NCBI GenBank assembly: GCA_036023115.1
Contig: JAYKKT010000056.1
Span: 1,054,001-1,118,000 of the forward strand
Source of the DNA: Brasenia schreberi
Taxonomy: Eukaryota > Streptophyta > Magnoliopsida > Nymphaeales > Cabombaceae
Length of the DNA stretch: 64,000 nt
Direction of reading: 5' to 3'
A program made the translations under genes and the position numbers. The notes beneath the pieces are model-generated. The model saw nothing but the letters and a program-made list of their open reading frames with translations, searched no databases and was not told where the DNA came from. How positions within the stretch are numbered: position 1 is the stretch's first letter; the number at the start of each line of letters is the position of its first letter. This document shows, one piece after another, positions 48,301 through 60,460 of the stretch.

Positions 48301-49588
48301 AAGAACAAAAGAGACATTAAAAATTGTGTGAATTATCGAGGTATCAAATTAATGAGCCATACTATGAAGTTGTGGAAAAGAATTATTGAACGTAGGTTAA
48401 GTATCAAGTACAACAGAGAACCAATTTGGATTCATGTAGGCAGATCTACTATTGAAGCAATTCACCTTTTGAGACATCTTATGAAACATTTTAGAGTAAA
48501 AAAGAAAGACCTTCACATATATTTATTGATCTAGAAAATGCTTATGATAGGGTACCGAGGGAGGTTCTTTAGATAACTTTGAAAAAAGGAGGTATCCCAT
48601 TGACATACATTAACCTTATAAGAGACATGTATGATGGTGCAAAAACATGTGTGAGGACTCATGAAGGAATGACAGATTTCTTTGAAGTTAATATTAGGTT
48701 ACATCAAGGATCAACTTTAAGTTCATACTTATTTATAATGGTGATAAATGAGTTAACAAAACATATTCAAAATGAAGTACCTTGGTGTATGTTATTTACA
48801 GATGACATTATACTAGTGGAGGAGTCTAAGGTAAAAGTTAATAGAAAATTGGAACTATGGAGAGAAACATTAGAAAGCAAAGGCCTTTGACTTAGTAGAA
48901 CAAAGACAAAATATATGGAATGTAAGTTTAATTGTTTGGTTACATCAGAGGACATAGAAATTAAAATTGGCACACATTGCACCTCAAAAAGAAAGTTTTA
49001 AATACCTAGGGTCAAATTTTCAAAGTGATGGAAGAATTGATTGAGATGGTACGCATAGAATTAATGCTGGTTGATGAGAGGAGCATCAGGTATTCTTTGT
49101 GATAGGAAGATACCATTAAAGTTAAAAGGTAAATATTATAGAGGAACAATTAGGCCTGCCATGTTTTATGGTTTTGAGTGTTGGGCAATTAACCATCAAC
49201 ATATACAAAAGATGTCTTGTGACATAAATAAAGATGTTAAGATGGATGAGTAGTTATACACGAAAAGACCGTATACATAATGAGGTTATTAGAAACAAAT
49301 TAAGAGGTACTAATAGAGGATAAAATGAGAGAATATTGTTTAAGATGGTTTGGACATATAGAAAGAAGATAAAAAGAAGAACCTATAAGAAGGTATGAAA
49401 AACTAAACTTTGAAAGTATTAAAAGAGCTAGAGGACGACCACATAGTGTTGGAAAGAAAAAATAAAGAATGATCTACCCTATTGTGAGTTAGCTGCTAAT
49501 ATGCAAAGAATCCATGTAGCCAACTCCGTCTAGTATGAGAAAAGGCTTAGTTGTTGTTGTTGTTGTTTATTTATCTATTCATTTTAAA
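45399..49588 (+). mobile_element. Full-length RTE LINE (LINE-C) with 16-bp TSD, broken by an inverted LINE
   Basis: ATCTATTCATTTTAAA flanks it at 45399-45414 and 49573-49588. The 5' region (45415-45807) contains GCCCGGATAAAGGAGGAGGG and two ~85-bp near-repeats (45625-45800). The ORF begins with APE-endonuclease sequence GTT..VRIGSWN (45808-45828). It is interrupted, resumes at 46829 with ETKWVGEKAKEIEDT (reading through shifts), CLGGDLNGYVG and ITYKSGLLQTQIDY, then linker and RT ([12 protein letters not shown] at about 48790), and ends GTCTAGTATGAGAAAAGGCT plus (TTG)n. Removing the ~990-bp insert leaves about 3.2 kb, the normal RTE length. Many stops; the FADD catalytic motif reads FTDD. Confidence 0.92.
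45829..46828 (-). mobile_element. Inverted, 5'-truncated RTE LINE inside LINE-C
   Basis: The left end is a (GTT)n tail and the complement of GTCTAGTATGGGAAAAGGC. Reverse-strand translation gives [20 protein letters not shown] and, at the right end, [17 protein letters not shown]. It forms a ~950-bp inverted repeat with 48607-49567. About 25 codons of LINE-C between GSWN and ETKW are missing at the site. Confidence 0.9.
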
Positions 49589-50469
49589 TGAGAAACTATA
49601 TTAAATTTTGAATTAACTTTATGTAATTAATTGGCATTTAGAGAACTTAAACTTTGAATCGGCATAATCAATATGTAGACCACTAACCTAATTACAGTTT
49701 TTGAATTCGAATAAACTCTTCATTGGTTGCACATGTCGGTGGATCTAAGTTGGTTCTCCAATGCTATGATTGGTGTTCCTCTTATTGATTGCTAAATTCT
49801 TGTGCCGTCTAAGGGGAATGTAGGAATGTTGAGCCTCGAGATGTCTGTCATGGAAGTTCCTTTTGCTATGAAGAGTGTCGAATGAGTCATAACATCTCCA
49901 CCATGCTTCCTGTTTGAGCTAATCTTTCCTCCTGATAACAAGACACTCAAACCTACAACTTGCTAGAAAAGGAAATGCAACTATGAGACTGGCATTGAGT
50001 AATCGAACTGACATTACGGCCATTAAAGCACATGAAAAGAAACTAAGCATAAATTGCATCTCCATTCTTTCTTTTATCTTTTTAAAAAATTCCTGGTTTG
50101 CTGAGAGAGCCTCCAACGTTTGATTGTTACTGTCTTTAATCTCAAAGTGGGTATTTTACTTTGATTCAATACTTAAGAATAAAGCAAATATCTAAATCGG
50201 TTTGGTTTTCAAAAGGAATTTGGAAACGACATGGTCCAAAGTGACACAAAGCACCAAAGAGCTGATTTCTACTGCACAATGCATGAACTTGAACTCATAG
50301 GTTCCTTTGAGTCACTAATCACAGCATGAGAGTCATGACACCAAAGGATTCCAGTACGGCAGGCTAAGAATTTGTACGATGCATCAAAAACGCTTGTAGA
50401 TGGAATTAGAAACTAGAAAGTTTACCAATCTGCAAAGGAGTCGTGCACTCCTGAGCAAAATATTCAGTG
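49589..50469. other. Intergenic, nothing recognised
   Basis: No coding signal or repeat boundary seen. Confidence 0.4.
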
Positions 50470-50935
50470 TCATCACCCCAGAAATGGGTTTTGGAAAATA
50501 AATGTTGATTTTGCAAAATCGGATGACATGGGGACGCCTACAGATGGTAATTCGTGACTAGCAACGTTATTTTATTGCAAAAGCAGCTATGCAAGAAGAG
50601 TGGCAGACGAATTCGAACCAGGTAAAACTTGTGGCGGTTCAAAGAGGTCTTCAATTTGTTGCAGACATGGGAGCAATAAATATTATCGTTGAAACAAACT
50701 CCCTGCTGGTAGCAAAGGGGCTCCATCCAGAATTTCGAAGAGGACAGATCTCATGAGGATCTATTGAAACCGGAAATATTACAATTAGAAAGTCGCTTTA
50801 ACTTCTTGTTACATGAATGCACAAGACGCCAATGCCAGAAAGCAGCTGATGCAGTAGCAAAATTGTTTATAACGTGGACTCTTTCTTGTATGTGGATTAG
50901 GGAAGCGTCAATCTTTCTGTCCGCAATTCTCATTG
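50470..50935 (+). pseudogene. RNase H-like (RVT_3 type) remnant
   Basis: The forward frame reads MLILQNR...VIRD, FIAKAAMQEEWQTN, LVAVQRGLQFVADMGAINII, VETNSLLVAKGLHPEF and later FNFLLHECTRRQCQKAADAV. These are the VIRD..G, A...G...A.D.G, VE.DS and R..N..AD..A landmarks of plant RNase H-like domains linked to non-LTR elements. It carries several stops and a frameshift. The rest of an element is not visible. Confidence 0.65.
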
Positions 50936-52640
50936 CTGGTTTAAGAATGTAATCTTTACCTCAAAAAAATTGTATTTCCTACTCGTGACCAATCCAACCT
51001 GAATCCAAAATCCAATTGACCTGGTCTTTTATAGGATATCCACCTGCAAGACTGCAAAGAGGTTCAGTGGTTTTCTTTAGTCCCTCAAGACTCAAGCGCA
51101 AGTCTTCGTTTTAGTCCTTTTGATTCGCTGCTTAAATATTAAAAGACAAGTATCGATCCCATTCGCCAATATCTAATCAAGTCGGATGTCATTCACAGTT
51201 GCCCTACTAAGTGGTCTTGCAATTAGGCTTTGCCTGTAAAGTTAAGATGAATGCTTTATGTCAAGAGAGGTCATTTCTTATCTGCACATCTCTATAAATA
51301 GGACGACATAAAAAAAAAACAGGAACTCCTTACATATATATAATACATGTTAACATGTCGAAACCAATCTTAACCACCTAATTTTAAGATTGACGATTAA
51401 GATTTGATGAATCAAGTATACTTAAAAAAAGTAAAATATTTTAATTTCAAATGTCAATCATCTATTTTTCAAAATAGTGTTTGAACATACAATGTTACTA
51501 TCTATTGGAGTGATCGGAACGATGAGTTTTGACACGCATTTTACTACTCTATGCTACAATTCATGCAAGCCAAGTTTGCTACCTAGCCATGCTTGGCCAC
51601 TACAATAAAACCAAAGGTCTCAATCCATGTACTACCTACCATTCATGACTTACAGTTGATAGGAATGCAAAGGAAGTTGTGGGGCTTCGATGCACTCTCA
51701 TTGTATGAACATGTTCGCCATCGGATCACCTTGCTTGTAGAGGGGTGACTATACTCTTAGGGATTGTCTTAAGAACAACACCTCAATATCGATTCCCAAT
51801 CCTCCTTTCTAATTTTCTTAGCCTTAATAACTCGTCGACAAAAGACACAAAGTTAAGTCCCCTTCAAGTTTTGGTCGATGAGTAGCACAAGACTTCCAAA
51901 CACTATCATCTCGATAGAGGGTGATGTCTCATTATTTTTCAGCCTTTTATGCAAAGTTGTAATGTTCTCTCTAACTGACATTGCAAGCGATAACGTCCTT
52001 CACCCTCTCAATGCTTCTGGGTGTTGGGTTCATGACTAGCAAGCACTTATATAGCCGAATGATGTCCAATAGGATCTAACACATTGTGATACAAACTTGT
52101 TCTGCTCAGGCTAGAAACATAACTGGCACCAGGCCATAATGTCAGATTAGTCTTAGCAAATTTTCAAAGTATTACGACAATCAATTGTTCAAACAACTTT
52201 TAATAGAAAATGTGAGTTGGACCTATCCCTCAATGTTGTTGGAGTTGAGCTCTTGTAGATGGCATTACTCTTAAGTAGTTGTCACTCGAGAAATTAATTT
52301 AACACTCTAGAAAAAGGTTAGGATAGCACTATTCTGTGACGCGTGATAAACATTAATCTTTAGGTTTATTTTCCCCATCAGTATCAAATAATTGAATGCA
52401 ATGGACCCAGCAAATACCTTTAGAATATAATGAAGACCCTTGATTTGTCTTACAAGAATACAACCGAGTCTTACAAAAACCAACAAAGCAAAGATGATGA
52501 TGGTTCAAATCTAATTAGTACTGCAATATGACTTGTAAATTCTCTTAAAAATCTAAGTAAGGAAGGACTTACATAATGAGAGAAAAAGTTGGATGAATCT
52601 TCTTTATGTACAACTATATATAGACATGATGAAGACTTAA
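50936..52640. other. Intergenic, nothing recognised
   Basis: No ORF with a domain, no clear repeat. Confidence 0.4.
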
Positions 52641-52644
52641 CTCA

Positions 52645-53045
52645 CGATATACTACTAATGAGCATAATTGTCACTTAAGAAGTAGCTTTTAATTTCATAA
52701 CATGGATGCTAAATACTCAAGAGTTACATGTAGTGATGAGCACAATTATCTCTTAAGTAAGTACTTCTTAATGCCACAACATGATTAAAAAAATACTCAT
52801 AAGTTATATCACTACATGTACTACTAATGAATATAGTTATCACTTATTAAGTGGTTCTTAATTTCACATGGCTGAAAAATACTCATAAGTTATAGTCACT
52901 ATATGTAATACTAATGAACATAGTTATCACTTAATTAAGTGGTTCTTAATTTCACATGACTGAAAAATACTCATAAGTTATATCCACTATATGTTTTACT
53001 AATTGACACAATTATCACTTAAGTAAGTGTCTGAAAAATGCTCAC
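52645..53045. repeat. Tandem array, ~87-bp unit, about 4.5 copies
   Basis: Units start near 52650, 52732, 52822, 52909 and 52997 with ACTAATGAACATAGTTATCA. They continue with CTTAATTAAGTGGTTCTTAA and TGAAAAATACTCATAAGTTA. The middle units are most alike, the outer ones more worn. Confidence 0.88.
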
Positions 53046-53454
53046 AATTGGGTTACAATCATAACCTTCACTAAATATATTTTGGTATTTTAAAAATCAC
53101 CCAATATATACTTTGACCAAGAGTGGTCCTTAGCATCCAATTAACTCATGCCATATAACTTGACAAACACAAGAGAGTAAAATTAACAAAGAGCACAAAT
53201 GATATAAACACTTAAAGACAACAATTCTTTATTGATAGCAGAAAAGAGTGTTTAGCCCAAGAGTTTGGAGCCACTTCTCTCCAAGAGTTTTTTTTTACAA
53301 GAGGTGACACTATAGTCAAAAGGTCGCATATCAATATTAATCCTACATCAACGGTTTTGATCATAGAAACAAGTTTTCTAACTTAGATGTTAGAGAAAAA
53401 GAAACGAGTGAAAAGAGCGTGCTGTTTTCCATTTATTAATGATATTATCTAAAA

Positions 53455-53550
53455 AATTTGGCATTGAAGTGGCGATCCGTAAAGTCGTCCTCCTAGCACA
53501 CAGGTCATGAATTTGATGTTGTGCATGTGCATATGTGTAACCAGGTTGGC
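53455..53550 (+). mobile_element. Possible tRNA-derived SINE head
   Basis: GTGGCGATCCGTAAAGTCGT resembles a SINE box A (GTGGC.CA..GGTAAAGTCGT). ACAGGTCATGAATTTGATG, about 30 bases on, resembles the box-B region ACAGGTCATGGGTTCGATT. Body and ends not defined. Confidence 0.4.
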
Positions 53551-54397
53551 AATCAAAATTGTTGATTCGTGTGGAGTCGGACCCGTGAACCAAACTTGAG
53601 TGCAGTGAGCAGTTTCATGTTTGAGGTCATGTTGTGCTGCAGAGGAAACAGGTCAACCCGAACATAACTTCCTTTTTACATCATTTGTGATGTACACGAA
53701 ACACAGACATATGTCATGTTTGAAGGGTTTTCATATCGTCTGAAAAATCATGAAATTTTGGGTTTTGTGTCATGTTTTATGTCATGTAATATAAAACCAG
53801 GTCGACCTGAAGAAGACCAATCTAATTTCACATCAGTTTGCCTCGAGGAACACGAGATTTTCGTCCCCCGGGGGACTTGGACTACGTCAAATAGATGGGG
53901 CATGGGGTTTGGTTTGTCCCCAGGCGTACCGGACTATGCCAAATAGCTGAGGCATAAGTTATAAATGCATGTATTTCTTTCATTTTATCGTCTGTGGGAT
54001 CGACAATAAGAACATTAGTTGATAATAAAGAATTAAATATGTATCTAATGATAAATATATTTAAAATTATAATTTAATCATCATAATTCAGTTTGAGTTT
54101 ACCCGATTAAAGGCCCATCAGCCACCCACTCTCAGGGGTGGGCTGCTGGAACATCTCCTGATGTGAAATGCATGGGCCAGCGGGCGTGCACGCAAATCCC
54201 TCTGCAATACCCGAAACCAACAGCTTATTATTTAAATAAAATCTGACAGAAAAATGAAAAAGACATTGCTTTCACGAGCTGAATGTTCATGTTGAGTTCA
54301 TATGGTTTAGAGAATTAAACATGAACAAGGTAGGGCGATTTCTTCAGCTCCAAGCTTTTGGACGATTTCATAAGATGATCGAGTGTCAACTCTGAGC

Positions 54398-54795
54398 TAG
54401 ATGGCAACCTCTACCCGCCCTGCCCTACCACGGGGCGGGAAAAAAAACCTGCCCAGCTGTGGGGCGGGGCAAAACAGATAAGACCTGCAAGTGGGGCGTA
54501 ACAGGATTTAAAGGAAACCCACGCCACCCCTATATATAGATATGTGTGTGTGAGACTGTGAAATATATGCATATCATGTGAATATATATATATATATAGA
54601 TATAACTAATAATATGTAGCCTAGATTTTATGTTTTATATGAAATATATGATATAAAGTAAATTTTTTAAAAGAATTTATTTCTATAAGTCAAAGTAGGG
54701 CGGGGTGAGGTAAGTTATACAAAAATGGGTGCGGGGTTGATCCTCCAGGTCCGTGGGGCAGGGCGCCAATGACAAGTTCCCAATGGAGGGTATAC
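54398..54795. mobile_element. Possible nonautonomous DNA transposon with GC-rich ends
   Basis: Ends rich in CCCGCCCTGCCCTACC (left, about 54414) and, inverted, GGCGCCCTGCCCCACGGAC (right) enclose an AT-rich centre (54530-54680). Further GGGGCGGG copies in both orientations lie inside each end. The structure fits a small TIR element; TSD not identified. Confidence 0.45.
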
Positions 54796-55489
54796 TTTTG
54801 AAATCTGCGAGGTACAGAAGTTCTTTACCCTCTTAAGACCAAACATGCATCTACCAGTAAAATTCAATAAAGCTTTATAGCGTAACAGATAAACCATTCA
54901 AGATACAATTAATTTGTATAGTCGCAACCGATGTTTCTTATACAAGATTCATGCAAATAAATGCGTGTACCATCACCATTCAGAATCATATGTATCTTTT
55001 TCATCTATTGAGATGATAGGTGAAATCGGTTGTGTAGATTCAAATGCAGGCGTTGCCTTCATCATGCCCAATCAGATCGTATCTGATAGTCTATTTCCTT
55101 CCAACACTTTTATGATACTTTTTCAGCATTTTAAATATTTTTTTGATCATCATATACGTTTTTAACTAATATGCATGCTCTTGAAATGTTTACTTTGGGC
55201 ATCCAAAAAATACTTTTTCCTTTTAATTTACTACTTATATGAATAATTATTATAAAAGAAAAATGTTCCTGAAACAGCCAAGAGTGCTGCCAGCAATAAG
55301 AAAAACCAAACGTTCCCCCACAATAAGTAGCGTCGGGTAATGAAAAAAGTTCCATCCCTCTTGAAAAAGGAGGCAGCTATCCAGAGGAACCACTTTCTTC
55401 TAGGAACTCAACATGGTGTTCTTTTTCAAATATAGGTAGCCCCACACTTCATAATCATTTGTGAGTATTTAAGAAAAACAATAGGTTTG

Positions 55490-55532
55490 TAACTAGCCGA
55501 CCCCATCTAATACAGGAAATAGACCTTTTCAC
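55490..55532 (+). mobile_element. RTE LINE tail scrap
   Basis: TAGCCGACCCCATCTAATAC, then AGGAAATAGACC and a CACAACAAC stretch, corresponds to the family end TAGCCGACCCCGTCTAGTAT followed by GGGAAAAGGC. Confidence 0.6.
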
Positions 55533-55639
55533 AACAACTAATAATATATAGCTCACGTGGTGGGCTCACCTACGAAGTTATGTGTTTGATATTTGGCCAC
55601 GTGAATGTCACTTCTTCCTCTCAATTGTAACAAAAAAGC

Positions 55640-56745
55640 AAGGTGTTCCATTTGCTATACCTTAATATCACCTTAAGGTATGGTACTTTATTTTTAACAT
55701 TGTAAGTTTTGGTACCTAACGTAGTTGGTGGAAAATGTTGACATGACATAGTAGCTTAGGTAATATGGCATAAATTTTTTAATCATCTCTTACATGGTGT
55801 TGATGTCAATGTTGATTTGGCACTAACATTAAACACCAGACATAATGCTAAAACTTCAATTTAGTATCTTTTGGTACAATGAAAATTCACTTAATTGTGT
55901 TTTTCTATCTTGAAAATCTACTTCAATATCCTGTGGAATGTTAAAAAAAGTATTTTTAAATTTTAGTAAATAATATTTTAATCAAGTTTATTTATGTAAT
56001 TAATAATTAAGAATTTCATTGAAATGTTTCAAACTAATACTTAAAATTAAGTTGATGTGAAAACTATTTTTTCTTAAATTATCACAAAAGGCATATTTGT
56101 ACTTTAAATTTTATTTATTGACAGGCTTCTATCATATAAACAAAAATCTTGAATCCAACATTAAGGCCACAACAAAATATGTATTCTGCAATACTGTTAA
56201 GAAAAAAATAGTTTCTAATATCAAATGCTATAAATGTACAAAATTTAGTCCAGCATCGATGATTGCATAAAAACTAAAAGTTATTGATGTAAATAGATAT
56301 TTAAATTAATACTTAAATGTTTAAATAAATTAATTCTAATTAATACTTCAAACTAATAATTAATATTTAAATAAAGTTTTTAGCATAAATTAATTAAAAT
56401 TACTATTAAAACATTTTCATAAGGTTTTTCTAATAAATATATTTATATTAATAGCCTTGATTGAAATATTAATTAATAATTTACTACTGTTCCATACCGA
56501 TTTATCATTTGCAAAGTGCCACAGGGTATCGAAGTAGATTTTCATAGTATCTAAATTGAAGTTTTACTATGACAACTGACTTCACAAACATGCCACGTCA
56601 AAGATTGGTATCATGTGAGACATTACGTTATGTCAACATTCTCCATCAGCGAGATGACAATGTTAATTTTGAAACCTTAAGACTGTTGAAGTATAGAAAG
56701 TGAAACACGGTATCAATGTAGATTTTCTCTAAACCGCAAGCTGAA
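55640..56745. mobile_element. Foldback-like element with long inverted arms
   Basis: Left-arm words recur inverted in the right arm: AAAACTTCAATTTAGTATC (55849) against GTATCTAAATTGAAGTTTTA (56552); AAATCTACTTCAATATCCTGTG (in two parts, 55914) against ACAGGGTATCGAAGTAGATT (56522); GAAAATGTTGACAT against ATGTCAACATTCTC. The arms are roughly 200-250 bp around an AT-rich centre. The class (MULE-type foldback or other) is not determined. Confidence 0.65.
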
Positions 56746-57103
56746 GTTTCCCCATCAAGAAAAGTATTAGCTTTATCTGATTGCTACAGGTCTGTTTGCA
56801 CGCATTATACCGTAAGGGTTTCCTTCCTTTTATGGAAACGTTGGGGCTAGGTAGGGCTCCGTCGAATGTGCATGCATAGAGGTATTGAAACCATGACCTT
56901 CAAGTCTAAGGTTCGTATAGGACTTGACTGTTGTTTTCAGTGGCAATTTTAGATGTGACCTCCTAAATTCAACCCAAACCGGACACGAAAAATAAGTATA
57001 CTCAAAAGGGGTTAGGCACCCCAAGTCGAGAGTGGATCGTTGAAAAGTGATCCCAGGAAAATCCGCCAGGTCTTGATTAAGCAAAACGGGAACCTAACCC
57101 GAA

Positions 57104-57104
<1 letters not shown>

Positions 57105-57184
<80 letters not shown>
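57105..57184. repeat. (TA)n(GA)n microsatellite
   Basis: About 42 bases of TA followed by 38 bases of GA. It produces the low-complexity part of the reverse ORF at 57012-57212. Confidence 0.97.
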
Positions 57185-57188
<4 letters not shown>

Positions 57189-57189
57189 A

Positions 57190-59415
57190 TATTCATGCTT
57201 AGATCCAATCAAACATTCTTACAGTTCGATCAGAATCCATAGTAAAAATTTGATTTTAAAAAGTGAATTGTATTATTATACATTAAATATGTCATACAAA
57301 GAGTATAATTATATAATTCATTTTTTAAATTCAAATATCTACTCTTCATCATGTTATAGATAGAATTAAGCATATATATATAACATGTATTATATATATT
57401 TTGTTAAAATAAAACATGTGTTTTACAACACACATGAGAGAGAGGAGTGTTTTATAGTGGGGGGAACCAGTCAAGGTCTACGTCTCCAAAATGGACACGG
57501 ACAAAAGTTGGGTTTAGTCTGGGTCAATGTATTTTTGACCTATTGACCCGATCTTTTGTGTTTGTTTTTTCAAACAATGAAGCTCCCTCATAAAGTGGAA
57601 ACCTAACCACAAAATCAATCAATAAATGGCAAACGCCCAGGCAACCATAAAAGCCCGTATAACCCATGGCCAATTCCGTAATTGATCCGGTCCCATAACT
57701 GGCCGGGTCACGTATCTTTCGTTTTTCCCTGACTAGGTGCGCTCCGAACCCATCAATGTTCGTGACCCGAATATCACGCTCTAAGTACCGTAAATTGTCC
57801 TTTCTGGCCTCCTGCTTCGACGCACTACTGATTGACGAAACGATTCGAAACTGTCTGAGATTTTTATACGAGGGCATTTTGATATTTTGGATGGAGACTA
57901 ATGCCAGGTGTCCCAGTAGGTCCAGGTTAGTGGGTCCCATGAGATAAAGTTCAATGTCTTTACTTGGGCAAGGCTCAGATCTGAACCTGCAGCTCTGCTT
58001 AGCTTTTGCCACGTGTTCGAAGATGAATGGCCTTGAACAAGTCGTAGGGATATATTTGGAATTCACTTTTGTTCCCACGCACAAGCACAGAGAGAAAGAG
58101 AGCGGATAAATTTTAGAATATATTAAATTAGTGGAAATGACTAATGGTAAAATAATTCCATTTCACTTATTATTTACGAGTCTGTCACTTAACCGAACAT
58201 GAGCAATGAGATGCATGAGTGGATTCTACAAGGTATTAAACCTTGTTTAAATATAGGGCACTCGTACTCGGGTGTCGTGGGTGGTGGGTTCAATTCAATA
58301 GTGGACCCATTAATTCTTTTAAGGTAAGGAACACTTTTATTTTGGGTTTTTGGGGTAAGGTGCATTTGTATTTCAGACAAGGCATAGTATTTCATGTCTA
58401 CAAAGTACTTCACATTTTCTTATATATATATATATTGTGGCAGACCAAAAAAAATCAGATTTCAGCGGCCACTGATTTAATTCCATGAGCATTAGAATTA
58501 AGCATCCTATTGAAAGAAAAGAAAGTTAATGTCAAAGCACGTAAATTAGCCTTGACCATCTTGGGTACTTTGCTGCTTGTTTTTCTAACCTTTTGAGCTA
58601 TCCTTTGTTGGAAGATGTTAGAGATAGTTTTGACCGTTTTCGATGATAAACTAATAATGCTTCATAATGCATGTGTCTCTGAATTATTTAAAATTATTAT
58701 ATGTATAGATATGTACGATTGTATACTTGGTATATTGAAATGGTTTATTAGTTGCATCTTGCATGAGTGGATCTGGGTACTAGTGAAACATCATCTGGTA
58801 TGAATGGACTTATCTCGCACCTGTATAAGATGTTTGTTGAACGATGGATGAGTGTATCAGGTAGTGTTAATTTGTAGGTCTTTATGTATTATGTGAAATA
58901 TCAATAGTCATAGAGCTGTGGTTCGTTATCCTGATTGTATAAACCAGTGGCATTAACAAAAGGATGTGGATTCGTATATAGGTATGTTGGGTGGTGCGAA
59001 CGTGTGGACTGTTTTATTGATCATATTAGGCCACTTATAGTTTGCATTTGACGGTATAGCAGAGACATACGAACTAGTATCATAAACTAACGGGAGTAGT
59101 AAGTATCTTTTAAATCCAAGAGGGATGCAACGGTCTCAATAATATGTAAAATTATACATTTAATTTTTCTGAGGGTGTTTAATAAATTTTGAGTTTCTCT
59201 ATCTTAAAGCCAAATCTAGCTTCTGATGCAATTCAGCCGATTCCACAATTTTTATGAAATAAAGATTCGATTCAGAAACCGATTCAGGAGAGCTTTTGTG
59301 CACTCTCACCCAGTTTTCTGCGCGTAATGGATCCTATGGTTTTCTGGTGGTTTCTTACAGAGGATAGGGTGAAATCAGATTAGAGAGAAAATCGCAGATA
59401 GAATAACAGTAGAGG
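57190..59415 (+). other. Intergenic region upstream of the ELF4-like gene
   Basis: Less AT-rich at 57500-58090, with an extended G-box GCCACGTG at 58008-58015. No recognisable gene; the 186-codon reverse ORF at 57524-58084 has no domain. Distal regulatory function is possible but unproven. Confidence 0.4.
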
Positions 59416-59421
59416 ATCACG

Positions 59422-60460
59422 TATATAAAAAAGAGAAAAGGGAGCTCTCTTTCGGGTGTGCCATTGTTGGTGATTGAGTGATTAGTGTAGTCCGAAGGAT
59501 CTCTGATCGAGAATCAGGCCGTCTTTTTATGGTTCTGTGGTTCTGTTTCTCTCTCTAGACTTCGCTTCGTCCTTTCGCCGGCGATTTCACGGCTTCCTTT
59601 ACGAGGGAGAAGATTTTCGCCACCAAGAAGAAAATGTTCCTTGTTTTCTGAGGTACGAAGAAAGGAAGAAAATCTAGATTGTCGTCTTTCCGTAACTCAT
59701 TTGTTTATTTTTTTCTGTGCCTTTTAATCAGATTTGTTCCTCCTCCTCTCTCTGTCGTTCGGATTTTGTGGGCTTGGGTGTCGCTGAAAATTGTTTTTCT
59801 TTGTTGGGTTCTCAATCACCTTTGGACTTTTGTTTTCTAATTATGAACCAAACCGATGAAACTTGACAGAAAATCTTGATGATGCGCGCTCTCTCTTTCT
59901 CTCTCCATCTTTTATGTCTACCTTTTCGTCTTTCAGAAAAATATCTGCTGGTATTCTCATGCGGTTGAACATTTGTGCTGCCATATTTGTCCTTTCTTTT
60001 GGTTCTCCCTCAAGCCACCTTTTTTACTTTTTTTTTTGTCTTACTGGTTTCCATTTTACTGTGTTCTCCTTATCTTGTCTACATTAGATAGAATTTGTTT
60101 TTTGTTTCTTTAACTTTTAGATTTCCTGTCCGCAGCTTGTATATCACATTGTTTGAGAGAGAGAGAGTTTATTCCTTCCTTGTACAGATATAAGGCATCT
60201 CCTTTCTTCATAATCTAGTTGGTTTTGTAGTGAGATGAATTGATGTCCTTTCTCCATTTCTTGGTCAGTTGGTTTGTTTGTGTATAGAGATGAAATTGAT
60301 GCCTGACCATTAAATTATTTGTCAAAGAATGAAAAGATGATCATATTCCTTCCTCCTTTATTTCAATGAGCATCCTTTTCTTAAAAGTTATAGTACCAAC
60401 AACTTTACCATGATTCTTTGCATCTTCAGGCCTCTTATTGACTGAATTCTAGCGGTTATA
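59422..60460 (+). promoter_or_regulatory. ELF4-like core promoter, 5'UTR and 5'UTR intron with evening element
   Basis: A TATA box TATATAAA lies at 59422-59429, so transcription should start near 59453. A CT-rich leader follows. A donor CTGAG|GTACGAAG at 59652/59653 and an acceptor CATCTTCAG at 60429 define a probable 777-bp 5'UTR intron. Within it, AAAATATCT (59938-59946) is a perfect evening element, a binding site for morning MYB clock factors. Exon 2 begins at 60430, 31 bases before the ATG. Confidence 0.65.

Noticed and set aside
57524..58084. 186-codon reverse ORF upstream of the ELF4-like gene
   Set aside because: No domain or conserved motif. The region is simply less AT-rich and stop-poor.
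58225..58310. tRNA-like box B (GGTGGGTTCAATTC)
   Set aside because: No matching box A at proper distance and no cloverleaf that I can draw.
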